Shown: one piece after another, positions 33,741 through 45,600 of the stretch | Layout of the letters: each line of letters opens with the position of its first letter | How positions within the stretch are numbered: the first letter of the stretch is position 1 | NCBI GenBank assembly: GCA_032622095.1 | Contig: CP136065.1 | Span: 117,035,195 to 117,099,194, forward strand | Length of the DNA: 64,000 bases | Direction: 5' to 3' | Source of the DNA: Siphonodentalium dalli | Lineage: Eukaryota > Mollusca > Scaphopoda > Gadilida > Siphonodentaliidae | The notes under the pieces: model-generated | Databases searched by the model: none | What the model saw: the letters and a program-made list of their open reading frames with translations, nothing else | Told to the model about the DNA's origin: nothing | Program-made: the position numbers and the translations under genes

Positions 33741-35109
33741 CTGCAAGTGATAAAAATTTAACTATTATTTCCTCTTTAACCCTTTCTTTACTAAATGGAT
33801 TCTCCCACTCAGTCATAAAAGTATACATTGGATTAGTCTATTATTCATCATCAGGGATGTTTAGGAAATATGAGCAGACAACATACAAGTGCAGAAGGAA
33901 TCCTATTCATTGGTGTGAAATGATCAGATTCATAATAAGTTCAATGTGGTCGTTTGTTGAACTTATTATCTGAACATTTCCTATGGGATAACTACTCATC
34001 AATGAGTATTTAGTATAGAAGAGTTAACTTCACTGGTCATTGGTCTGCTTGACAGAAGCATGTCTCCCATTACCTGACGGTTGGTGATGAGAATTGCCTT
34101 CATTGTGGATTTTATGTCCACAACAGTACCTTCCGAAACTTGAAGAAAAAATTGTGTGTGGAAATAACCTGAGTAATTATCAATATCAAATTGAAATACT
34201 TCATTACAGTTATTTGTCTCACCCTAAATTTGAGTAATGTGGGGGGTCATAGAGCATATTAAATTTCAGCTGTGTTGGAACCGGTTCTGCAACTGCTGGA
34301 ACAATATTTTACCAGAACTTAAACTCATACCAAGTATATTTTATGACACATGGTTTTTTCACAATACTATGAAGCCTTGTCAGCAGCTTCTATAAACCAA
34401 GAATCTGGGAACATTGCCAGTCAGCAATTCAGGTGAGTTCTTCAGAACATCAGATTTGAACCCCAGCAAGTTGCTATATCGATATTAACTTGAGAGTTAT
34501 CTTCCCAAGATGATAGTGCCTATTAGTTACATGTATCTAGAAATTCGAAGAAGCGAGACATTCAATATGGCTATTATTCACTTGTCACTACTATTTGTCA
34601 AGTGCTTCAAGCTACACCAGGGATGAAGTGCTATATAAAATGCTATATATTATTATTATTACTCACCAGAGGTGATCACTAGAATTCTCTTCAATTAAAT
34701 CTTTGTATGATGAATCTACATCTGTCCATTGTCCTGTAAACAGAATTGTCAAGGCTGTCATTACAAGTTATCTCCAGCAACACCAGGGGTACATGGAGAT
34801 TTGATAGCTGGATGTTAACCCAGAGGCTTTCACTCAATGTTCTTCAAAAAATAGTGTTAGAAGACTAAAAAGACAATATAGCCTATTTATATCTTTGGAG
34901 TATCTCAACTTGTCAGTTATACGTTCTCTTTTCTTTTACCACACTTGCAATATATGGTTTATATAATTATTTTGACCACTTGGTACTTGTGCATGGAAGA
35001 TGGCTGTCATCAAGATTCAAAGATGAATCTGTCAGAAAAGAATTTCAAAATGATTGATATTTGGTTTGAGATATTATTGTGGAGGAGGAAACTTTAAATT
35101 ATTAGAAAT
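33741..35109. other. Sequence upstream of the first recognised RhoGAP exon, no further exon identified
   Basis: Presumed 5' intron. GCTATATAAAATGCTATATATTATTATTATTA near 34630-34662 resembles the A/T-rich 3' tail of a retroposon, but no body was recognised. Confidence 0.45.
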
Positions 35110-35722
35110 AGACAAACTAAGGGCCATAACTCAAGTAAAAAAATCTGACAAACTGCTTTTAGACCTTTAACAATGGATAAAATTGACAAACATGGTCTTC
35201 AAACTCAATTGTGAAATTGTTGTGAAAGATCTGTAATACAAATAATGGAATTGGTTGATGTTTGTTCAAGTTATCGCACTAAACAGCCTTAAAGTTACTA
35301 AAAGTAGAGAAATTTAAGGGCCATAGCTTAGGTAAAACAAATTGGACTGACAAAAAACCCACATTTTCAAATAAATAAAGAAGGATTACTCTAGAAAATG
35401 TGAAAACAAGTTATTTGCCCCTCATTTTAAAGCAGTCATGATGGCAATCCTCCATACCAAATTTCATTCAGAACCGATAACCCATGGATGAGATATTTTA
35501 TGGACGAGCAAACAAACATTTCCAATAAACTAAGACGGATAACTCTAGAAAGGAAAACGTTAACCGAGTCATTTGCCCCTCTTTTAAAAGAAGTCATGAT
35601 AGTGAACCTCCATACAAAATTTCATTCAGATACAATAACACAAGGCTGAGATATATGGCCAGATGGATGGACAGACACAGTCAATCCAGTATACCCCCAA
35701 TTTAAAAAAGTGGGGATATAAT
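35110..35722 (+). repeat. Tandem-repeat element, degenerate units, 3' hairpin
   Basis: GGGCCATAACTCAAG, then TTCAAATAAATAAAGAAGGATTACTC-type units with CATGATGGCAATCCTCCATACC. The tail is GGACAGAC and the terminal stem is TATACCCCC/GTGGGGATATA (35690-35720). Related to 14705-15286. Confidence 0.6.
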
Positions 35723-36690
35723 AACCAATGAAATCTATTAGGCATACCTCTGACAATGTTTGCAAATAACTCATTTGATTTGAGCTTAACCCATATTTTC
35801 ATGTCAGTAGTCAAAAGAGCCAATTTAAAAAATCAGGTAGCAACAATGATACTAGTAGAACAACACAAAACTAGTGCCTGAACTAGTTAACATTATTGCA
35901 CAAGTTTGCTGTATGATAGTTCGTCGTTAATAGATAGACTATACCTCATATTAAACAGTCAAGACCTTTTCCATTACCGGTAGTGTTGATTTTGACGTTA
36001 ATTTTGCTGTATTTTGCAAAAATAAAGGCATGGCCAATGTACAATAAGACCAACACTATGAATTTTACAGTGAATTACAAATTGAATGCATAAAGAAACT
36101 TAAAGACAATATACAGATATTACCATATGTGATAGCAAAAATACTACCTGTATCCTCCAAAGAAATACATGTATATCAAAGGGACTATCAAGCACATCAT
36201 AGTACATACAATGTGAAAACTTAAAATAAGTATTTAAATTAAATCAGCCTGCTTGGTATATTATAGTAATGACATACATAACAGGTGACAACGAAAACTC
36301 AATAGCAATTACCTATGAGTAATAATATAATGTATGAGGCTGTCACATATAAGAAGTAAAATATTCCTAAATTACAAGTTGTTACCTTAAACAAACAATA
36401 GTTTCCCTGTGTGTGTCATGTCAGCATGACTGTAACAGGTGACACTGATCTGGGATATTTTGGGCACCCTGATGGAATTTTATAGATCTTTCTTGTTACA
36501 TGGAAGGAACGCATAAATTCTAGCTGAGTTAGCATATTATATATAAAACAGACACATTGTGGTACATGTATATCATGGTGGAGTTTATAAACTAATGTAA
36601 CAGCTATGCTTCAAAAATAGGGAGAACTAGTTTATCTTTGGTTAATAGACAAACCAAAAAAAAAGAAAGGAAAACAAACAAACAAAAAAT
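35723..36690. other. Non-coding, no gene seen
   Basis: AT-rich unique-looking sequence before the satellite region. Confidence 0.45.
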
Positions 36691-37398
36691 ATAATGAAAG
36701 TGACAATGACACTGCGGCTCAACTCAGAGAGGTTTAATTTTGGAAAATGTTATGCATTGGGAGGATTAAGTATAAGGAAAGTTGAAGGGATTTAGTTCAT
36801 GATGAAACTAGAAGTAACCCTATTTGAACTTTTGTATGAATCAGATGAAATTTTTTCGTTGTATGGGTGTGCTAAAGAATTTAGTCATGCAAAGAGCCAA
36901 ATCAAAGATGGCTGTCAGCAGCCATGTTTTTGATCAATATCATTCAAATTTGATAGCTCTCATCTAAAGGTAATCCTGATTATACATATGAAGTCTGGCA
37001 TCAATCAGGTCGAAAATGTTGGCTGGTGAGCATGCCGAATGATTAGTTATGCAAAGAGTTAAAATCAATAGCTCCCATCTAAATGTGATCCTAAATTATC
37101 AAACCGTTTCTTTGATAAATTGGGGCTGCAGGACGTCCCGACAAATTTAAATGTGAAAACTAAGATGGCCACTGATGGCGATTTTTTTTAATGAAATTTG
37201 GAGAGAAAAATGTGATAGCTCCCATCTAGAGGTCACCCGTAAGATTCATATATACTTTTGGATGAATCAGATGAAAAATGTATGCCAAAGAATTTAGTAA
37301 TACAAAGAGAGCAATATCCAAGATAATTGTTGGCGGTGATGGTTTTGATAGAAAATGTTGTCTGCAGGGTGTGCCTAATGATTTAGTAATGCAAGAGT
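36691..37398 (+). repeat. Degenerate satellite-S element
   Basis: Starts with AATGAAAGTGACAATGACACTGC, a diverged form of the 5' palindrome. Strongly diverged units follow, with GATGGCTGTCAGCAGCCATG, GATAGCTC(C/T)CATCTA and TTTAGTCATGCAAAGAG words. It ends where the next element head begins. Confidence 0.6.
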
Positions 37399-38262
37399 AA
37401 TGAAAGTGTCAATGACACTGTAGCTCAACTTGGAAAGGGAATAATTTAATATATTACAGTCAATGGAGCGATTAGGAATGTGGAAAGTTGAATATCTAAT
37501 ACTAGTTTGTAGACATGAAGAGAAAAGTAAAATCCAAGATGGCTGCTGGCGGCCATGTTTTCGGCCGAATGACCCCAAAATGAGTCGTTCCCATCTACAT
37601 GTCATCGTTAACATCAATGACAAATTTTTTGACGATCAGACTAAAGGTACAACATGTGGCCCGTGCTAATGGATTAAATTTTGAAATCCAAGATGGCCAC
37701 TGGCGGCCATTTTTTTATCGGAATGACCCCAAAATGACTCGTTCCCATTTACATTCCAATTTCAACAGCCATGAAAAATTTTATGATGATCAGACTAAAG
37801 GTACGACCTGTAGCCTGTGGTAAAGGATTTAGTCATACAAAGAGTAAAATCCAAGTTGGCTGCTGGCGGCCATGTTTTTTGGCCAAATGACCCCAAAATG
37901 ACTCGTTCCTATCTACATGTCATTATTAACATTCATGACAAATTTTATGATGATCAGACTAAAGGTACAACCTGTAGCCCGTGCTAAAGGATTTAGTCAT
38001 ACAAAGAGTAAAATCCAAGATGGCTGCTGGCGACCATGCTTTTTGGCCGATTGACCCCAAAATTACTCGTTCCCATCTACATGTCATTGTTAACATCCAT
38101 GACAAATTTTATGATGATCAGACTAAAGGTACAACCTGTAGCCTGTGCTAAAGAATTTAGTCATTCAAAGAGTAAAATCCAAGATGGCTGCTGGCGGCCA
38201 TGTTTTTCGCCAAATGACCCCAAAATTACTTGTTCCCATCTACATGTCAATAATATGATTAC
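37399..38262 (+). repeat. Satellite-S element with head and five ~160 bp units
   Basis: The head carries AGTGTCAATGACACT (37405-37419) and GTAGCTCAACTTGG. Units have TTTAGTCATACAAAGAG, AAAATCCAAGATGGCTGCTG, GGCGGCCATGTTTTTTGG, ACTCGTTCCCATCTACATG and ATGATGATCAGACTAAAGG words. The array is cut off near 38262 without a 3' hairpin. Confidence 0.8.
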
Positions 38263-38568
38263 GTCAGTACGTATGGACAACCCAAAACACGTACGTCCAT
38301 CTATAAAATGATAAATGTATGTTTCATAGCCTGAGCGCCTGTATTTCTGGCCAACTTGCGATATATACGATCACGCCAGTACGTATATATGGACCGTAGG
38401 ACGGCGACATGTCACTCCATCTACATCTACAGTATACCCCATACCCTCAATGAACTGAGGATTATTAGGGGGCGCATGAATAAAATATAATTACATGGGT
38501 AAAAGAATTTTAGTTTTTTGTTTTTTTGTTTGTTATTAAAATCAAGAGCATTTGGAATTTATGTACCA

Positions 38569-38975
38569 TTATTTTGACGCTGGTGGTGGTTTTGTGGAGG
38601 AGCCCTGCTTGCTCTTACCGGGTTCATATAAGTGACTGTAGAGGGCATCCTTAAACAATGATGTGTCTTGAATATTTGCAGTATCGGTTGGGATTTTGTT
38701 CCAGAGAGAAATTGTTCGGGGATAGAAGGAAGTGCTGAGGTATTTCGGTCGATAGAAGGGGCGGAGAAGTTTGTGGTCTCGTGTGGGTGTTAGTGGAGCA
38801 GAGTCAGTGATGTTTACATGATTATATCTGATTTTATGGAAGAGCATAACAGAGGAGAAGTCTCTTCTACTGCTAAGAGTAGCTAGGCCATTTAAGAATG
38901 TTTAACATGTTTGTGGGGCTGCTTGGGTAGTTGTAAATATTGAAGATATATCTGACTGCTCGGTGTTGAACCATT
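38569..38975 (-). pseudogene. LINE (non-LTR retrotransposon) ORF2 C-terminal remnant
   Basis: Read on the minus strand: EMVQHRAVRYIFNIY, then a frame break, then LSSRRDFSSVMLFHKIRY and YLSTSFYPRTISLWNKIP, ending at a stop at 38569. The Q-R-A-x-R-[FY] and SF[FY]PRTI-x-W-N-x-[LI]P motifs are characteristic of the region after the reverse transcriptase in many metazoan non-LTR elements. The body of the element is missing, as expected for a 5'-truncated insertion, and there is at least one frameshift. A T-rich run on the plus strand near 38510-38535 could represent the A-rich 3' tail. Confidence 0.75.
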
Positions 38976-39191
38976 TCAATTTTTGAAATTAAATTAAATA
39001 ATTCAAAAATATGTCCAAAGGTTCGCTATTCCCAAAGTTTCATTATACCGAAGTTTCGCCATTCCCAAGGTTCTCTATATTCCTCGATATTCAGAAGGTT
39101 TTTATAACTTGTTATTTTGAAGTTCATTCTATATTATAAAGTTTTGAGAGGGTTCTTATAATCATAAGACTCTTTTTATGAAGGAAATAAC

Positions 39192-39680
39192 TTAAAGGTA
39201 CTCAATCCGATAAGACGCTGCTAAATTACTCTTTCTTTGGTTTCGGTGGGGGGGGGGATATTTGATTAGTGTCGAGGAACCCACCAATCAAAGCTCAGAG
39301 TAATTAGATATCGATCTTTGCATTTTGCTATTTTTATTGTTTCTGGGCCTGATCGTGCCAGAAGGACGAGATCAAACGGGCGGTCTTCCAGATAAAGATG
39401 GATAACTGTAAAATCGTGGTAATAATAACTACTTGGTATAAATACGCCCAGAATAGCAAACCTTATGAACATATGTGAATATTTAGGTACAAATAAACCT
39501 ATTTGCAGCACCAGATATAGAGGAATGTGGGCCACAGTTAGACATGGGTCAGAGTGAGATATTGCCTCTAACATTTCTCTAATTTCCAGACCAATATCCA
39601 TGGTGCCAGTCAAGCGATATTAGCCATATAGCACATTTTACTATATTTCTTCAAAATGCAATCACCAGGTGAAGGTTGAA
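39192..39680 (+). mobile_element. TTAAAGGTACTCAATCC MITE, truncated copy
   Basis: Its left end and about 200 bp of interior (GAGGAACCCAC, AATCAAAGCTCAGAGT, GATAACTGTAAAATC words) match 39736-40190 in direct orientation. No clear right inverted repeat is seen. Confidence 0.55.
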
Positions 39681-39735
39681 TCTGGCCAAGCGACCAATTT
39701 TCAAGGCAAAATTATTTAATTTAATTTTTGCAATT

Positions 39736-40190
39736 TTAAAGGTACTCAATCCGAATTAACCCTCGCATATTATTATTTCCTTGACTTCGGAGGTGAACAA
39801 TATTTGATTCAAGTCGAGGAACCCACAAAATCAAAGCTCAGAGTGATCAGATACCGATTTTTAAAATCTATCATTTTAATTTTAGGTGGCCCAGCATTGG
39901 CCAGTAAACAGCAGACGAGAATACTTTTTCTGACCAAATTGCAGATGAATATGGATAATTCTAAAATCAACTGTTTTTTTGTGTGTGTGTCAGATGTTTG
40001 ACAAATCAGCAATATTCGTTGAGCAAAAAGTTGATAAATTACAAGTTTTTGTCAATTTTATGCTATAATTGACTGCAGTTTTTTTTTAGCAATTAATCGA
40101 TTCTGTCAACTGAAGCGGCATTTCAAAAAATCTTCTTGTTGTTGGAATCTGATGATATGGGGACTATTGATTCGGATTGAGGACCTTTAA
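39736..40190 (+). mobile_element. 455 bp MITE with ~21 bp terminal inverted repeats
   Basis: The ends TTAAAGGTACTCAATCCGAA and TTCGGATTGAGGACCTTTAA are inverted repeats with one mismatch. No coding capacity. The terminal TTAA could be part of the target. Confidence 0.7.
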
Positions 40191-42239
40191 GGGAAAAATA
40201 TCTTTATTGGATAAATTTACATATAATACTGAATACATTTTTATGAAAACGGGTTACGTGGATGGGGCACAATGACTCAATGAGACATAAGTTATGGCCT
40301 GTGGTAGGATCCAACTTCAGTAGATGATAGGCACTTCAAAAATGAATGAGATAATTTGCCAAATGACTTTTGTTTTGGGGCTGGAGTGGATAAATAGTTT
40401 AGATCAAACAAACTGATGTCATTGTGCAATATTGATATGTTTGGTGCATTTCCTATATGGTTACTACTTAGGGGTGACCCCTTCTGTGAAGTAGATGATA
40501 AGAAACAAGTATTAAGGGTGGTCCCAGCTCGAGATTGCATGCTTGTTCGTGACTTTTGTGAGCTTTTATCGTACTCTCAGATGTCTAATCATTGTGATGG
40601 TCAACAATAGACATAGCGGAGACCTAGACTGAAATTAACAATATTGATGGAAATTTAATTCTATTTAATTCTATTACAATTTAATTCTATATATGTCTCT
40701 TTGCCAAAAAACTTAATGATCGTTGAGAATTTTATCTAAAATTACTAATCATGCGACACATGCTGACACTATTGGTTAATAGGCATCTGATAGTATATGA
40801 ACATTTTAATAATTGCCCGGGAGGAATGGCATTATTCTTGACAGGCATAGATACATAGATGTTCATGGCATGGTCTGAGAAAATGCTACTAGATTAAACA
40901 TTTATATGGTTGCCTCATTACTACATTAGTCATGTACATGTATAACTAGAAGGTCGTGACAGTTCAACTAAGTTGGCCTGGAATTATTATGTTTAGCATA
41001 CATATTATTCCAATCCCAATGTGTCAAGTCGACAATAGCAAGTACGCAGGGCTATATTTAATAATTTTTCCACAAATAGCCACTAGTTAATATATATATG
41101 CTAGCCATGCTGATCAAGCTCCCGCGTTATGCTTAAGGTTTAAATCGAGAACACAGTGTTAAAATCATGAATTATTTAATATGTGAGAATGCTAAAACTA
41201 ATCACCGTGCACTATAATTATTAAATTTAACTTGATGTGTCCATCACAGGAAACAGAATTCATACACACAGATGGAAAGTTGGCCCGGAAGCATATCCTC
41301 TCACCAGTCACTGCATGAACTATGCAGTGTGCCGAGACCAAGTGGGATTGGGAGATGTTCTTCTTTTCCTTCACTCAACAAGAAGATAAATGACTCACTT
41401 TGTTAGTCACCAATTCACTGGCCTTCACATGTTTGTTACATCTGTGTGTCGAGTCTGTTGACTGTAGATGGCTAGAATTGTATTTTGACCTGAGTCACAT
41501 TCACAGTGAGTGTGTGATGCTGATGAAGTCGTTGATAACTAAATTTAGTAATCTGTAATCACTAAATTGACTAATACAATCCTAATACTATTAGATTAGT
41601 AAGCCACATGAACGCTTTCACTGATTATTGCATCCACAACTGGCACAAGTTCCAGCTACGCGCTACGTTCAACGGTTCATGACTGAACTATACTGTGTAT
41701 AGTAAATCAGTCAGCTCTAAAATGTCCATTTTCTGATTTCCTTGACCCAAGTTGAGGTTTGACATGACAGTGTTAGATATTAACAATTAAATTTACTATT
41801 TAGAGAAGTAGTTAGTAGATTGAACGATTTGATGCTTGCAGTTGAAACTCTAAGTCTAACCACTAAACCAGTCCAGGTGAAAACAGACTTAAAATTGAAC
41901 AATAACAGAACAAGTCAAATCGCCGTGGTGAGCAGTCTGCACAGACCAGTCCACATTCCATTCCAGTGACCTTCATTTTCATATTTTTTTCAGTCACAGA
42001 TTCGTCATTGAGTTTCTTTCCGACTGACTGATTTTCACTTTGAACACAGTTCACTTCAACTTCAAAACAACTTAACAAGTTGTTGTTGTTGACATGTTGT
42101 TGTTATTCTTCTTCTTCTTTTGACTGCTTTGACTCTAAAGTCATTTCAGTAATTGGCTCGTAGTGCTATCTTCGCTTGTGGTTTCTCGTTTGTTCTCAAC
42201 GCTTACGTGCTGTGATACCGTTGTACATTTAAAATACGA
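40191..42239. other. Non-coding, no confident gene
   Basis: Unique-looking sequence. A minus-strand frame of 71 codons at 41863-42078 lies just downstream of the promoter-like block and could be 5' UTR or a first exon, but no good splice donor or domain supports it. Confidence 0.4.
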
Positions 42240-42360
42240 GCGATAACAATAACAAGCAATTCCATTTCAAATTTCGCAAACAAGAGAGCGCCACCATTTT
42301 GTAACGAAATTACGTCATCATTTCCAACGTTGCTATGGCCTGCCAGGGGACGTAATATTC
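42240..42360 (-). promoter_or_regulatory. Candidate TATA-less promoter (minus-strand gene)
   Basis: A locally CpG-richer block with several known metazoan promoter words close together: CCATAGCAAC on the minus strand (RFX-type X-box half, at 42329-42339), TGACGTAA on the minus strand (CRE/ATF type, 42310-42319) and AAAATGGTGGCGC (YY1-like, 42289-42302). It lies about 8.5 kb upstream of the first recognised RhoGAP exon, which needs an upstream exon. A perfect TGACGTCA also lies at 42634-42641. The link to the RhoGAP gene is inference only. Confidence 0.3.
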
Positions 42361-42699
42361 TAACTGTAACGGTACGGAATCTGGCGAGGTTTGCCGAATG
42401 CTATGCGCCCGCGTCAGCTAAATCCACATTAAGCATTTAATTTTGAATAAGGTTGTTTTTGTTTTTCAAATTTAATAGTGTTGCTATAGGGAGGCTGGTC
42501 GAAGAAGAAAAATAAATTCGTTTTATTAATTTGACAATTCTATTCCAACATGGCGGCCACCATAGGGCCCCATAGGTCTGAATCGCCCGGATGTAAAAAC
42601 AATTTTTTCATGTTGATAGGGTATAGAAATTACTGACGTCACAACTATACTTGCGTCGCTTATGTTACTGTAAAACAACCCTTTGGGTTGTGATTAACA

Positions 42700-45600
42700 T
42701 CCATGACAAATTTTATGATGATCAGACGAACAGTACTAACTGTGGCCCGTGCTAATGGATTAAATTTTTAAATGCAAGATGGCTGCTGGCGGCCATGTTT
42801 TTTGTCCGAATGACCCCAAAATGACTCGTTCCCATCTACATTCCAATTTCAACAGCCATGACAAATTTTATGATGATCAGACTAAATGTACGACCTGTAG
42901 CCCGTGCTAAAGGATTTAGTCATACAAAGAGTAAAATCCAAGATGGCTGCTGGCGACCTTGTTTTTTGGCCGAATGACCCCAAAATTACTCGTACCCATC
43001 TACATGTCAATATTATCATCCATGACAAATTTCATGATGATCAGACAAACAGTACGACCTGTGGCCCGTGCTAATGGATTAAATTTTGTAATCCAAGATG
43101 GCTGCTGGCGGCCATGTTTTTTGGCCGAATGACCCCAAAATGACTCGTTCCCATCTACATGTGATTATTAACATTCTTGACAAATTTTATGATGATCAGA
43201 CTAAAAGTAGGACCTGTAGCCCGTGCTAAAAGATTTAGTCATGCAAAGAGTAAAATCCAAGACGGCTGCTGGCGGCCATGTTTTTTGGCCGAATGACCCC
43301 AAAATGACTCGTTCCCATCTACATGTAATTGTTAACATCCATGACAAATTTTATGTTAATCAGACTAAAGGTACGACCTGTAGCCCGTGCTAAAGGATTT
43401 AGTCATACAAAGAGTAAAATCCAAGATGGCTGCTGGTGGCCATGTTTTTGGGCCAAATGACCCCAAAATGACTCGTTCCCATCTACATGTCATTGTTAAC
43501 ATCCATGACAAATTTTATGATAATCAGACTAAAGGTACGACCTGTAGCCCGTGCTAAAGGATTTAGTCATACAAAGAGTAAAATCCAAGATGGCTGCTGG
43601 CGGCCATGTTTTGAGCCGAATGACAACAAAATGACTCGTTCCCATCTACATGTCAATATTAACATCCATGGCAAATTTCATGATGATCAGACAAACAGTA
43701 CGACCTGTGGCCTGTGCTAATGGATTAAATTTTGAAATCCAAGATGGCCGCTGGCGGCCATGTTTTTTGTCCGAATGACCCCAAAATGACTTGTTCCCAT
43801 CTACATTCCAATATCAACAGCCATGACAAATTTCATGATTATCAGACTAAAGGTACGACCTGTACCCCGTGCTAAAGGATTTAGTCATACAAAGAGTAAA
43901 ATCCAAGATGGCTGCTGGCGGCCATGTTTTTTGCCCGAATAACCCAAAAATGACTCGTTCCCATCTACATGTCATTGTTAACATCCATGACAAATTTCAT
44001 GATGATCAGACGAACAGTGCGACCTGTGGCCCGTGCTAATGGATTAAATTTTGAAATCCAAGATGGCCGCTGTAGCCCGTGCTAAAGGATTTAGTCATAC
44101 AAAGAGTAAAATCCAAGATGGCTGCTGGCGGCCATGTTTTTTGGCCGAATGACCCCCAAAATGACTCGTTCCCATCTACATGTGATTATTAACATTCAGG
44201 ACAATTTTTATGATGATCAGACTAAAAGTACGACCTGTAGCCCGTGCTGAAGGATTTAGTCATGCAAAGAGTAAAATCCAAGACGGCTGCTGGCAGCCAT
44301 GTTTTTTGGCCGAATGACCCCAAAATGACTCGTTCCAATCTACATGTCATTGTTAACATCCATGACAAATTTTATGATGATCAGACTAAAGGTACGACCT
44401 GTAGCCCGTGCTAAAGGATTTAGTCATACAAAGAGTAAAATCCAAGATGGCTGCTGGCGGCCATGTTTTTGGGCCGAATGTCCCCAAAATGACTCGTTCC
44501 CATCTACATGTCAGTATTAACATCCATGACAAATTTCATGATGATCAGACGAACAGTGCGACCTGTGGCCCGTGCTAATGGATTGAATTTTGAAAACAAA
44601 GATGGCCACTGGCGGCCATGTTTTTTGTCCCAATGACCCAAAAATGACCTGTTCCCATCTACATTCCAATTTCAACAGCCATGACAAATTTCATGATTAT
44701 CAGACTAAAGGTACGACCTGTACCCCGTGCTAAAGGATTTAGTCATACAAAGAGTAAAATCCAAGATGGCTGCTGGCGGCCATGTTTTTTGCCCGAATAA
44801 CCCAAAAATGACTCGTTCCCATCTACATGTCATTGTTAACATCCATGACAAATTTTATGATGATCTGACTAAAGATACGACCTGTAGCCCGTGCTAAAGG
44901 ATTTAGTCATGCAAAGAGTAAAATCGAAGATGGCTGCTGGTGGCCATGTTTTTTGGCCGAATGACCCCAAAATTACTCGTTCCCATCTACATGTCACTAT
45001 TAACATCCATGACAAATTTCATGACGATCAGACGAACAGTACGGCCTGTAGCCCGTGCTAATGGATTAAATTTTGAAATCCAAGATGGCTGCTGGCGGCC
45101 ATGTTTTTTGTCCGAATGACCCCAAAATGACTCGTTCCCATCTACATTCCAATATCAACAGCCATGACAAATTTTATGATGATCAGACGAAAGGTACGAC
45201 CTGTAGCCCGTGCTAAAGGATTTAGTCATACAAAGAGTAAAATCCAAGATGGCTGCTGGCGGCCATGTTTTTTGGCCGAATGACCCCAAAATGACTCGTT
45301 CCCATCTACATGTGATTATTAACATTCATGACAATTTTTATGATGATCAGACTAAAAGTAGGACCTGTAGCCCGTGCTAAAGGATTTAGTCATGCAAAGA
45401 GTAAAATCCAAGACGGCTGCTGGCAGCCATGATTTTTGGCTGAATGACCCCAAAATGACTCGTTCCAATCTACATGTCATTGTTAACATCCATGACAAAT
45501 TTTATGATGATCAGACTAAAGGTACGACCTGTAGCCCGTGCTAAAGGATTTAGTCATACAAAGAGTAAAATCCAAGATGGCTGCTGGCGGCCATGTTTTT

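Noticed and set aside
34600-34665. GCTATATAAAATGCTATATATTATTATTATTA as a SINE 3' tail
   Set aside because: Tail-like, but no tRNA/5S-type head or body could be found upstream.
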